This document shows positions 14,567 through 24,000 of a stretch of DNA of 64,000 nucleotides, one piece after another (within the stretch, counting starts at the first letter, position 1; each line of letters opens with the position of its first letter). Both the position numbers and the translations under genes were made by a program. The stretch is from contig NZ_KE386621.1 in the NCBI RefSeq assembly GCF_000428065.1, positions 70,730 through 134,729 on the forward strand, in the 5' to 3' direction. The stretch is from Shimazuella kribbensis DSM 45090 (GTDB lineage Bacteria; Bacillota; Bacilli; Thermoactinomycetales; Thermoactinomycetaceae). The notes under the pieces are model-generated. The model did not search any database and was not told the origin of the DNA. It was given only the letters and a program-made list of their open reading frames with translations.

Positions 14567-15518
14567 CGACTGGAGATATAGTATAGTCACCTTCATTTAC
14601 TACTCCAATTTGTCGCAGAGCGGAGTTCAAAGAATTTGATATTTTTGAAATATTACCGAAGAAATCCTCCGGAAAATTGGTATTTTCCACTTTGAAAGGA
14701 TTTTGATTTGGTGTAGATATCTTTTGAGTTATTTTGCCAATCATCGAAATGGTGATTTTTGGATTGATCCCGTATTTGAAATTCAGCTCTTTGGTGTTTT
14801 CTCTTAGATATTCTTCTTTTAACGGAGCAATGCAATTGTCAATTTTAATCAAAAACTTTGAAGGGAAAATGTTCTTAAGGTAGCGAATCAATAATTCGAT
14901 TCTATCAAAATCTTTTTTCGTTTCTTTTTTTCGTTCCTTTAGTGATTGGGATGCCATGTTAAATTGATTCTTATTGACGTTAGCTTTTAAAATATTCAAC
15001 TGCTCTTCTTCATCTAAGAACATAATGTTGATTAAATCTTCGCTTATCATGTTTGAAATATAGTCTAGGTCAATGACTTTGAATGTAGAATCTATTTTCA
15101 CATAACGACCAACTGATAAGTTTTTACTTCCTGTTTCCAAAGGAAAGTCGATCAATTCTGTTTCTCGAAGGTAATTTTCGAAGTCAATCAACGCATTATC
15201 ATGAAGTTGCTTAGAAATAATTTCCTTTCCAGCTTCGCTGAAACTTAAATTTTGAAGTCTTGAATCGTTTCCTTTGTACCCCAAATTGCCTTTAACTTTA
15301 ACATCACCTTTTAAACCAATCATTTGAGCTACCATGCTAGGGACACCGGCTCCCATTTCTCCCCCTATATCAGCATTAACTTCTCTTTTTTTCTCATTTT
15401 GAGAAATCCTTGTTGTTGTTTCTTGTGCTTCAACATCACTAGAAACAGGTAACCCCATATTGGTTTGTGCGAGAAATGAATGAAGGAAAGAAGTATCTAA
15501 ATAAACAAACTCTTTCAA
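14550..15518 (-). CDS. DUF6414-like protein (322 aa)
   Basis: The opening MKEFVYLDTSFLHSFLAQTN resembles the DUF6414 family start (YLDTxxLxSxLAQ). A glycine-rich part follows (GGEMGAGVPSMVAQM), then VGRYVKIDSTFKVIDLDYI, a helical middle and a C-terminal strand-rich part. The function is unknown; I am fairly but not fully sure of the family. It is a single leftward gene with an A+T-rich upstream region and AGGAGGTTTTATA before ATG. Its position among accessory genes suggests cargo of the element. Confidence 0.6.
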   Translation of the reverse strand: MKEFVYLDTSFLHSFLAQTNMGLPVSSDVEAQETTTRISQNEKKREVNADIGGEMGAGVPSMVAQMIGLKGDVKVKGNLGYKGNDSRLQNLSFSEAGKEIISKQLHDNALIDFENYLRETELIDFPLETGSKNLSVGRYVKIDSTFKVIDLDYISNMISEDLINIMFLDEEEQLNILKANVNKNQFNMASQSLKERKKETKKDFDRIELLIRYLKNIFPSKFLIKIDNCIAPLKEEYLRENTKELNFKYGINPKITISMIGKITQKISTPNQNPFKVENTNFPEDFFGNISKISNSLNSALRQIGVVNEGDYTISPVAIYFE

Positions 15519-15611
15519 ATATAAAACCTCCTATTTATATTATGAATTATTATAACATTACAATTTAATATTGTTCGAATAACTTTGGATGATAGATTTC
15601 AGAAAATAAAT

Positions 15612-15632
15612 AAAAAGCGGGATTTCCCGCCG
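15612..15632 (-). terminator. Terminator for the leftward four-TM gene
   Basis: On the minus strand GCGGG and CCCGC form a short hairpin followed by TTTTTATTT. The stretch 15633-15751 also holds a minus-strand open frame without a start (IDLLVSRNPNDISDVDDEDK), perhaps the tail of a decayed gene. Confidence 0.6.
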
Positions 15633-15751
15633 TTCATTTATCTTCGTCGTCTACATCACTGATATCATTGGGGTTTCGTGAAACTAATAGGTCAATATTA
15701 ATAATATCGACATGCTCATATGTATCGTCTCACATCGTCTCGAATACGGGT

Positions 15752-16618
15752 TTATCCGTTTTTTATCTCTCTAAATGCAATACGTGAATAATGCGTTGTT
15801 ATCCCTTTATTTTTCATCTCTTTATATGTTGGAAATCTTCCTAGCTCATCGGTCAATTCTTTCGCAGTCTGGATCGCTTTGATTCTTGCTTCTGTGTTTG
15901 CTTGAAATAGATGATCTTGTTGTTTCTCTTCTTGATAAAATCCAATTTGACGTTTGAACGGTATAACGTGAGTTTCTTGTGGCCCTGACTGGTTATCTTC
16001 TATTACTGGAGTGATAACTATCTCTTGTAGTGGTTCTGGTTCTTGTCGGAAGTACTCCGGTAATCCTTCTCCGATTATTTTCTTTCGCTGTTCTTCTTCT
16101 CTTCGAGCTACTTTTATCAGTCGTAAATCCGGCTTTCTTGCTTCCCATTTCATCCACTCAATTTTCTGTATAACCTTTTCCTCTTGAATGACTTTTTTTG
16201 CGGCTAACATGCGCTCTCTAATGCTTTTTACATGGGGTTCGTGGCTTCTTGTCCAAAGCCATACTAATGTATTTTCCATGAGCCACATCGCGCCGGATAT
16301 AGTCAAACCGACAATAGAACCGATTAAGGCATTTGTTTGTGCTAGCCCATACATATTTACTGCTGTTACAAATCCTAAACTTATGAAATATCCCAGTTCT
16401 AAGAATATTGGGACATTTCTTTGTAAAGCTCTTTGTTTTCCTCGAATGAATAACAAGGATGCAAAGAGTATTTCAACTAATCCTGCTGTTAAATATGGGT
16501 TAAGACCTAATGTTCCTGATAGTTTCGTTGTGTTCTGAAAGGATAAGGAAACAACGATTAACGCAATCACCACTACAATCCCTAGGACAATGATGTCTAA
16601 TGCTGTTCGTTTTTTCAT
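15752..16618 (-). CDS. Four-TM membrane protein with a cytoplasmic tail
   Basis: About residues 8-30, 42-62, 70-92 and 98-120 are hydrophobic, giving four helices. The C-terminal 160 residues are polar and basic (WMKWEARKPDLRLIKVARRE) and end with a small helical DNA-binding-like segment (LTDELGRFPTYKEMKNKGIT). Four-TM proteins with cytoplasmic tails occur as DUF2637/Spd-like spread proteins in Streptomyces conjugative elements, and this could be an analogue. It diverges from the RHH gene. AGGAGGTACACAAC precedes ATG. Confidence 0.65.
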   Translation of the reverse strand: MKKRTALDIIVLGIVVVIALIVVSLSFQNTTKLSGTLGLNPYLTAGLVEILFASLLFIRGKQRALQRNVPIFLELGYFISLGFVTAVNMYGLAQTNALIGSIVGLTISGAMWLMENTLVWLWTRSHEPHVKSIRERMLAAKKVIQEEKVIQKIEWMKWEARKPDLRLIKVARREEEQRKKIIGEGLPEYFRQEPEPLQEIVITPVIEDNQSGPQETHVIPFKRQIGFYQEEKQQDHLFQANTEARIKAIQTAKELTDELGRFPTYKEMKNKGITTHYSRIAFREIKNG

Positions 16619-16632
16619 GTTGTGTACCTCCT

Positions 16633-16732
16633 GTTTATTTGACCATAGATATATATTATATATAATATATCATAGATGTAATAGATATCAAGCATATGCT
16701 ATAGTTAATTCAAAAACATTGGGGAGATTTAA
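16633..16732. promoter_or_regulatory. AT-rich divergent control region
   Basis: A run rich in ATATA with self-complementary parts (16650-16676) and the palindrome AGCATATGCT (16690-16699) lies between the four-TM gene and the RHH gene. RHH repressors usually bind such short repeats, so autoregulation is likely. Confidence 0.45.
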
Positions 16733-16909
16733 ATGGCTCGAAAAAACAAAAATATATTATTGGATGAGGATTTATATAAAGAAGTGAAGGCATTGGCTGC
16801 TATTCAAAAGGAAAGAACCTATACAAATGATTTAATTGAAGAAGGTATGCGTTTGGTGTTAATCAAATACGGAGTAAGAAAAGAAAAAAACGAGAAGAAA
16901 GAAGAATGA
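16733..16909 (+). CDS. Ribbon-helix-helix (Arc/CopG-like) protein, 58 aa
   Basis: The product starts MARKNKNILLDEDLYKEVKA, then LAAIQKERTYTNDLIEEGMR: a strand, two helices and the turn typical of RHH repressors, with a lysine-rich tail. GGGGAGATTTAA precedes ATG. Its stop overlaps the next start (ATGA). It likely controls itself and the integrase-side genes, or the divergent four-TM gene. Confidence 0.75.
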   Translation: MARKNKNILLDEDLYKEVKALAAIQKERTYTNDLIEEGMRLVLIKYGVRKEKNEKKEE

Positions 16910-17354
16910 TTGTCTACAAATCAACAAACAAAGTAAACGGAATGGTTTATATTGGGCTAACACAATTGAGTCTCCAGTACCGAAAGTACACTCATAAAGC
17001 TTCTATGAAAAAAGGAGAAAAAACACCATTTGCTTTAGCTCTTAGAAAATACGGGTGGGACTCATTCAATGGGAAACATTAGATACTGCAAAATCATTGC
17101 CAGATTTGGTGAAAAAGGAAGCTCATTGGATCGAAAAATTCAATGCCTTAAACAGTAATTTTGGTTATAACTCAAGAAGAGGAAATATTACTCCCAAAAA
17201 AGCAGATAGGATCGAAAAAGTGAGAGTTCAAGTTGACATACCAGAAAAATTGCGAGCAAGCTTAGAAAAAGAAGCAAATGAATCATATAGAAAACTAAGC
17301 AATTATATTGTCCATATATTAAAGCAAAGAAAAAATATCTGGAATAAGCAGTGA
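16906..17354 (+). pseudogene. GIY-YIG nuclease with RHH tail, frameshifted
   Basis: The first frame (16906-17082) encodes MIVYKSTNKVNGMVYIGLTQ, a GIY-YIG start, and then LRKYGWDSF. It breaks at about 17070, where one base appears missing. The other frame resumes with WETLDTAKSLPDL and KEAHWIEKFNALNSNFGYNS, the standard continuation of this nuclease. The C-terminus (VRVQVDIPEKLRASLEKEAN) looks like a ribbon-helix-helix, so the ancestor was a homing-type nuclease with its own DNA-binding tail. It lies between the RHH gene and the integrase. A sequencing error is possible. Confidence 0.75.
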
Positions 17355-17373
17355 GTAAAGGGAGCATAGAACA

Positions 17374-18840
17374 ATGAACGAAAAATATGCATGTTATGTT
17401 CGTGTTTCTACTGATCGAGATGAACAAGTATCCTCTGTTGAAAATCAAATTGACATATGTCGTAATTGGCTAGAAAGACATGGATACTCTTGGAACGGGA
17501 ACAGCGTATATAAAGATGAAGGAATCAGTGGGACCATTCTCAAAGATCGACCAGCGATTCAATTGCTATTGGAGAAAGCAAAGAAAAAAGAAATCAATAT
17601 GGTGTTGTTCAAGTCGATCAGCAGGCTGGCTAGGGATTTGAAGGATGCGTTGGAAATACGAGAAATCTTTTTATCTCGAAATGTTCGAATTATCTCAATT
17701 GAAGAAGGTTATGATTCAGACGTTGCAGGGAAAAACGATATGAGCTTTGAAATGGCATCCATGTTTGCAGATCACTATAGCAGAATGCTGTCAGGAAGTG
17801 TATCAGCTGCACTTGCTGCTAAGGTTAGACGTGGTGAACACATTGGAAAGATACCCTTTGGTTATAGTCGTGAAAATGGAAAACTGCAAATTAAGCAAGA
17901 CGAGGCTGAAGTTGTGACGATGATTTTTGACTGGTATGTAAATGAAGGATTAGGATTTAAAACGATCACTCGTAAATTAAATGAGCTTAACTTGAAACCG
18001 AAAGAAATACAGAAATGGCAAGTAACTTCTGTACAAACAATCATTCGAAATCGTTTATACTGTGGGGATTTTGTGCTTAACAGATATACCACAATGAAAG
18101 TTGAAGGGAAAAAGAAACAAATTCAAAATCCGGAAAGTCGATGGATTATTTTTAAAGAACATCATGAACCAATTGTTAGCCGTGAATGGTGGGAAAAAGC
18201 GAATTCCAATCTTACCAAGACGAAAAAGAAAATATCAGCTTGGAATGATCTTCGAGGGATTTTAAAGTGTAGCGAATGCGGATCGAGTATAGTGCCTATG
18301 TTGTCATGGAGATTGCTTGCAAATGGAACAAAAAAAGATTATCGTTACATGAAATGTAGCAAGTATCGTCGAATGGGTGAAGCTGGTTGTATAAATCATA
18401 GCCCAATGTTATATGAGGATGTAAAATCATTTTTGATTAAACAATTATTAGAAAAAAGCTACATGCTCCAATTTTCGTTTGAGGATAACTTTCAAGGTCA
18501 AAAAAATGATCGTCTCTCTGTGATAAAAAAAGAAATCGAAGACCTCAAAAATAAAGGGTCAAAATTAATTGATCTGCATTTGGAGCAAATTATCACCAAA
18601 GAAGAATTTAAACAAAAACGTGATGAATTAGATTGGAAAATTAAAAATTTAGAAAATGAACAAATTGATTTGTCCAAACAGGATTATGCAACGGAGAAAA
18701 TCGAGAACATAAAACAGGCGTTTGATGCCTTGAGCAATGATGGTCAAAATTTACATCATGCGTTTAGAACGCTACTTGACAGAGTAGTGGTACATCCGCA
18801 GGGGGAAATGGATATATACTATACATTTAATGTGGAATAG
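17374..18840 (+). CDS. Large serine recombinase (integrase)
   Basis: This 488-aa protein has the resolvase catalytic domain at 1-150 (YACYVRVSTDRDE with Ser12, then QIDICRNWL), and the recombinase domain at 160-270 (GEHIGKIPFGYSRE, then QTIIRNRLYCGDFVLNRY). A zinc ribbon follows (C299-x2-C302 and C328), then a coiled coil and a C-terminal strand region. It integrates and, with a directionality factor, excises the element by recombining short att sites; large serine integrases usually lie next to attP. The broken copy at 25878-26085 shows that a related element integrated here before. ATG follows AAAGGGAGCATAGAACA. Confidence 0.93.
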   Translation: MNEKYACYVRVSTDRDEQVSSVENQIDICRNWLERHGYSWNGNSVYKDEGISGTILKDRPAIQLLLEKAKKKEINMVLFKSISRLARDLKDALEIREIFLSRNVRIISIEEGYDSDVAGKNDMSFEMASMFADHYSRMLSGSVSAALAAKVRRGEHIGKIPFGYSRENGKLQIKQDEAEVVTMIFDWYVNEGLGFKTITRKLNELNLKPKEIQKWQVTSVQTIIRNRLYCGDFVLNRYTTMKVEGKKKQIQNPESRWIIFKEHHEPIVSREWWEKANSNLTKTKKKISAWNDLRGILKCSECGSSIVPMLSWRLLANGTKKDYRYMKCSKYRRMGEAGCINHSPMLYEDVKSFLIKQLLEKSYMLQFSFEDNFQGQKNDRLSVIKKEIEDLKNKGSKLIDLHLEQIITKEEFKQKRDELDWKIKNLENEQIDLSKQDYATEKIENIKQAFDALSNDGQNLHHAFRTLLDRVVVHPQGEMDIYYTFNVE

Positions 18841-19430
18841 AAGGTGGGGTAACACTAGCATAACTGTTACAATTAGAAGTCCTGTTTATAGGGGCTTTTT
18901 TTCATACCTTTAACCTCTGTTTCTAGCAGGAGTTATTAGAGTATTAGAGATCAGTTTACCCAAAAAAATAGAAGTGTAAGTATCCTGTAATGCTATATTT
19001 TTATTATATACAACAAAGATGTTACCAAAGGTTATTACTGAGTATTCTTGTATATCGAATAATTGCGTTATACTATTGAATCTATATTGATTTATTGAAA
19101 AAGGAAATATGATGAATACTGGGAAATTCAAGGATGGATAGTAAATGAGGAAGATCTATTTATTGATACTTCATTCGCTTGATTAGCTATGAAAATAGAA
19201 TAATTTCTCAATTATACCCACAATACAATGGGAGTTGTTTTATTAATCTCAAATAGCTTACTAAAAATCAATGATATAAAATCTATAGTAATACCAGCTT
19301 GTTTGGAGGGGATTGAGTATTCAATACATGGATTTAAACGATCCGTTAGAAATCAATGTAGATATACACTTGATTTAGGAATGGAAAGAAAGCTATTATT
19401 ACTCATGTATTTTAGAAAGGAATAAAGAAA
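18841..19430. other. Post-integrase region with candidate att arm and gene remnants
   Basis: GTAACA (18849-18854) and TGTTAC (18865-18870) form an inverted pair immediately after the integrase stop, a reasonable candidate for an att core. A weak terminator-like hairpin runs to the T run at 18894-18901. At about 19100-19180 a frame without a start reads YWEIQGWIVNEEDLFIDTSF, probably the tail of a decayed gene. A 65-aa frame at 19228-19425 lacks a binding site and is not called. Confidence 0.4.
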
Positions 19431-20300
19431 TTGAAGGAACAATTTATCCATTTAAACAATACTTCAGCTTTGTTTCTTGCGAATTGGCTATTATCACAAT
19501 TTTATGATGATGAAGTACCCAAAAAAGAAGAATTCCCATTCAGCGTTGAGGGCGGATTAATTTCAGTTACAGCTAAACCTCATAAATGGACTGTCTTACA
19601 TGCTATTTTACTAGATATACTTAACGGCGCATTAGAAGAATGTTTAGAACATGTCGGAAGTGCTTTCTATATTAATCAATTGATTAATATCCTTACGGAT
19701 GCTGGAATAAAAGGTATAGAAAAGTTTACAGGTGAAGAGTTGATTTGCGAAGTTACAAAAGAGGATATAACATTAACTTATTTTAATGAAACCAGTGATC
19801 TGCCGTATATAGATGATTGTGACTGTATGATCTGTACAAAAATAAACGATGTATGGAATCACCTTTGTCTAGAATTAGAACAAGCCAAAAGAGCAGTATC
19901 ACATCAAGCTTTTCACTATCTTTTCCAAAACAGATCTTTTCTCCGTGATTTTCACACACTTGTAGCCAATGATATCAAAAAAAATATCGATGTTCTGATT
20001 AAAGAATATCCCGATGCTTTTACAAAGGAAAAGAGAATTAAACGTAAATACTTTCCTAGCTGGTTAAAAAATGCTTTGTTTCATAGAGATAAGGGCAGAT
20101 GTGCATTATGTAAAACGGATTTAACTAGTATTTTACATCCCATTAGAGACATAGCTATTGATCATATTGTTCCCTTAGCTAACTTTGGGACCAATGATCC
20201 TTCGAATATGCAGATACTGTGTAAAAGTTGCAACTCTAAGAAATCAAATCATAACTCTAATACGTCCAATTTTGACATTCCTTACTGGGTATTAGATTAG
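19431..20300 (+). CDS. HNH endonuclease-domain protein (289 aa)
   Basis: The C-terminal quarter is a clear HNH nuclease: C224-x2-C227 (GRCALCKTD), the catalytic DH at 244-245 (IAIDHIVPLANFG), C264-x2-C267 (ILCKSCNSKK) and His273. The first 215 residues are helical with an internal CDCMIC motif, perhaps a second metal site or a sensing domain; no family is recognised. TTG start follows AAAGGAATAAAGAAA. It lies alone between the integrase and the STAND gene, so it is likely cargo, either a homing or a defence nuclease. Confidence 0.75.
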   Translation: MKEQFIHLNNTSALFLANWLLSQFYDDEVPKKEEFPFSVEGGLISVTAKPHKWTVLHAILLDILNGALEECLEHVGSAFYINQLINILTDAGIKGIEKFTGEELICEVTKEDITLTYFNETSDLPYIDDCDCMICTKINDVWNHLCLELEQAKRAVSHQAFHYLFQNRSFLRDFHTLVANDIKKNIDVLIKEYPDAFTKEKRIKRKYFPSWLKNALFHRDKGRCALCKTDLTSILHPIRDIAIDHIVPLANFGTNDPSNMQILCKSCNSKKSNHNSNTSNFDIPYWVLD

Positions 20301-20960
20301 GATTAAGCAACATCAGGTGAAGTCTTTGTTGAGTTTTTCATTTTCACATGAACTTCTTCTATAATATTCGCATGACAACACTGCTTTTATGACCAGTATT
20401 CCTCGTGATATTCATGTTTTTCCCAACCAGTATCTCCTAGTTGAGTTATAAATTTAAAAATTTGATTAAAAAGAATTTAGGTTGCAAATGGGGTTAATGG
20501 ATTACTCTTTTAAAATCCACTGAGTTAAGATAATATTTGCTGCCTTACTTAGTGGCTTGTTGAGGTTATTTTTCTAATGGTGTGCATAGTGAATTTTATA
20601 GTTATATGATAAAAAAAGATGCAAAAAATTTGCCTTGGTCAGAACAGAAATTTCGTGAGAAAATTTTTCCGATCTCTTTGTTTGATGCCCTTAGTTCTTG
20701 TTTTTCTTGATATTTGGCTAATATTCAAAGATACTTTCTTATCTATGCCTTCTTAATAAGGATACACAGATCAATAGATTAGGACAATACAACAAGCGTT
20801 CAAGACTTGTATCAGTCGTTTTTAAAGTGTTATCAGAAGAGGTATTTATAATCCTGATGAGACAATTGATGTTAGTTATTCATTTGAGAGAGCAATGTAA
20901 TTTTTTTTATGAATAGATGATTTCGATTGAAACGTATGCTGTAAATAAATATGTTAAACT
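20301..20960. other. Long gene-poor stretch
   Basis: No intact gene is seen between the HNH and STAND genes. Short broken frames (for example QDLYQSFLKCYQKRYL near 20790) suggest decayed DNA, perhaps of mobile origin, but I cannot identify the parent. Confidence 0.4.
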
Positions 20961-20963
20961 GAT

Positions 20964-21008
20964 AAAAAGCTGTTTGATGATAAATACTATTCCATCAACC
21001 AGCTTTTT
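20964..21008. terminator. Bidirectional terminator
   Basis: AAAAAGCTG followed by TTGATG pairs with CATCAA and CAGCTTTTT. A and T tracts on the two outer sides allow termination of both the rightward transcript and the leftward STAND gene. Confidence 0.75.
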
Positions 21009-21080
21009 ATTAGTAGTATTTTGCTTAACTTTTTTTCTTGAGCGGCATTAGGGGCTGACAAAAATTAAATACTTGTTTTA

Positions 21081-24000
21081 TCATAGTGAAGCATTTAAAA
21101 TGAAGGGTTTAATGTTTAAAGGACTTTTCGATAAATTTTTTGCCTGATGATCAAAGTATTCCTTAGATTCTTTTAAGCTACATTTAAGGCGTTTGGAATA
21201 CCTACTATCTGCTTTATCCCAATGATCACAATTAAACCATCCAACAAGATATAAACCATTCCTACATTCATTTTCAAGAAGATAACGATTAACTAATTGG
21301 GTTTCCATTGCAGTTCTTATTTCTTGATGCCAGCAACCTTTAACTTCGATTATTACTGTTATAACATCATAATTGGTATTTTTGTTGTTTTTAATAACGG
21401 CATCTACTTGAATGTCTGTTCGCTCACCTTTTTTATTTCCATATCCTTTTCGAATTTCTACTTCACGATTTACTATTATTCCCCTCATTTTTAGGGTTTT
21501 ATCAAGGTAATGCTTTATATAATCAGATAGCTCATTTTCATCTACAGGTTTGTATGTAGTATTTCCAGAAGTATTTTTGCATTTGTCCCATAAAAAACGA
21601 GCTTGAGGTGTTTCACTTTGAAGATCATTTTCTAATTCCTGTAAACATTCTAATATAACATCAAGAAGTTGATTACCGTTTTCCACTAAACGTAGGTTGG
21701 ACTGTTTAATCACATTAATTATGTCAGAAGGTTTATGAGGATGCCAACAATGAAAGCTAGTAATTTTTTCTGCATCTAGCAAAATCCATTTAAAATAATC
21801 AGTTTTAGGAAATTGATCTATGATTTTTTTTAGCTCAAATAGTGATTTTTGTGTTCCTCTATACCTGAGCTTATTAATAAGATCTCTTTTAAGATCTGTA
21901 ATATGATTTCTAAGAGTGTAAAAGCCATTAAGTTTAGTATCATCTTTACTTGGATACATATCTTCTAGGAAAATAAACAAAGTTGATAACTGTTCCTCAG
22001 TAAACTTAGAGAGAAAGAGATCCTTGTTGTGATCAGTAGCAATATTTTCGATAACTTTTTTTGCGATATCATTTTCTTTAATTACTAATGGCCATATTGT
22101 ATCCCAATGAGTTTTAGTTGAAAAAAGCAATAACTTACTAGCTATTAAAATTGAAACTTTTGAATCTGGTTTAGATGCGATTAGAGATTCTGCTAAATCT
22201 ATGGCTTTACCATAATTCTTTCCTATGAGAAAAGATAGTGCCTCACCTGTATTTTTAAGAGACAATTTATTTGTCGTAATAAGGCTAAGTAGAATGTCTG
22301 ATAAGCTTTGATTCCAAATTGTACTCAGTTTTTGCAAAATAAACAAATGACCTGAGTTATTTTCGTGTTCAATCAGGACTTTCATTGTTTCAGATAATTC
22401 TTTTGGTGCATTCCTATAAGCAAGTTCTATTAAATTTTGTTGTATGTCTTCATTTTCACTTGAGACAGGGTAAGCTATGAAAACAGACGCCCAGTTTTTC
22501 CAGATATCAGTAGAAAGACTTTTCACAAATTCGGGATTAACTTTAAGCATTAATTGGAATGCTCTAAAACCAGCATATTCAGGACGAGAAATGGTATTAG
22601 GTTTTATCCAAGAAAATCCATCGATTTTTTTTTCTAGAATATACTTTTTTGCAGATTCTTGGATTTTTGTTTTAGTTGTATGGGTAAGTTTAATCCATAA
22701 TCGATACTTTGTAAGATCTGACTCAAATTCATTATAGCCATTTGTGAAAGATAAATCACAATTAAGATGCCACCAACTATCTAAATCCCCTTGTTCCATT
22801 TTATATAAATGTGATGAAATATTATTGATAACTAAAATTTCGGTTTCATTGTTCTTTTTTTCATCATCAATTTTTCTATAATATCGCTTCTTTGAAGTTG
22901 TTGCTTGTTTGGACAATAAATCAACAGGTCCAATGATATTTGACATAACTTCATTTAATATCTGATTCTCTAAGGCTACTTCCAAAATAGAATCTACATG
23001 TGTTCGGTTAGTGCTATCAAAAATCCAAAGAATTAGTTCTGACCAAACTGTTTGCATTGATAGTTCTTTGCTTGATAGAAGATTTTTAATAAGAAAATCT
23101 AAGTCCTGTGAGAAGATTATAGAATTTCTTACATAGTAAGATTTACTGATATCTTGTTTGAGTAATTGAGCAAACTTATCAATTAGCAAATAACGTTTTT
23201 TATCATCAGATAGTAACAATTCTTGGTCTAGGTATTTGTCTTCATGATTAACCAATCTCGAAAAAACGATATGTGATAATTCATCTAAAATATTAGCATT
23301 GAAGAGAAATTCCCAAGCTCTTTTAAAAATTTTTTTAATAAATTCTCCCTGAGTATATTTTTTAAATCCACTACTACTATTTTTTATCCATTGAAGAGCA
23401 ATGAATAAATCTGATTCAGATAATTGTCCTGATATATCATCAAAATAAAAAAGAGATTTATAAACTCCAAATAAATTATCATTTTTTGGTGGGGTTAATA
23501 CATTGAAAAGTTCCTCTGTTGAAATGAGATTAGGCCATAATCCTTTAAGGGCTATCCCTTTTAACTCATCATCAATATCATTTTCACAGTCAATTAAAGA
23601 CTTAAGTTTAAGTTTATTCTGTGCATCCCCTATGTGCATTACTGTGATTGCAGCATGAATTCTAATTTGGTACTCTTCAGATTTATCTAGAGAAATATTT
23701 GTCAATAGTTCTACAGTGTTGACTAAATTACATGCTTTGGCAATACGTATGGAAGCTCTTCGTACAAATACATTTTTATCTTTATTAGAAATGTAAGGGA
23801 CTATTTGTGCATATAGGTTTGGATGATTTAATTTACTATAATGCTTATCTAGATCAATTTCATCATCGAGAATTTTTTGTTGATCATATAAGTCAAGAAG
23901 AATAGAAACTAGTTCTTGTTTGGCTTTAGAATTATAGCTACCGATGTCTGATCTAAGAACAACTTCAGGATCTCTTTTGGTTATATCTTTTATTAATGAA

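Noticed and set aside
18910-19131. 73-aa minus-strand frame after the integrase
   Set aside because: There is no binding site and no recognisable family; it lies in decayed DNA and overlaps an opposite-strand remnant.
19228-19425. 65-aa frame before the HNH gene
   Set aside because: No ribosome binding site and no typical composition; likely chance in an AT-rich gap.
20580-20900. Remnant of an insertion sequence transposase
   Set aside because: Short frames resemble nothing definite and no terminal repeats are seen.
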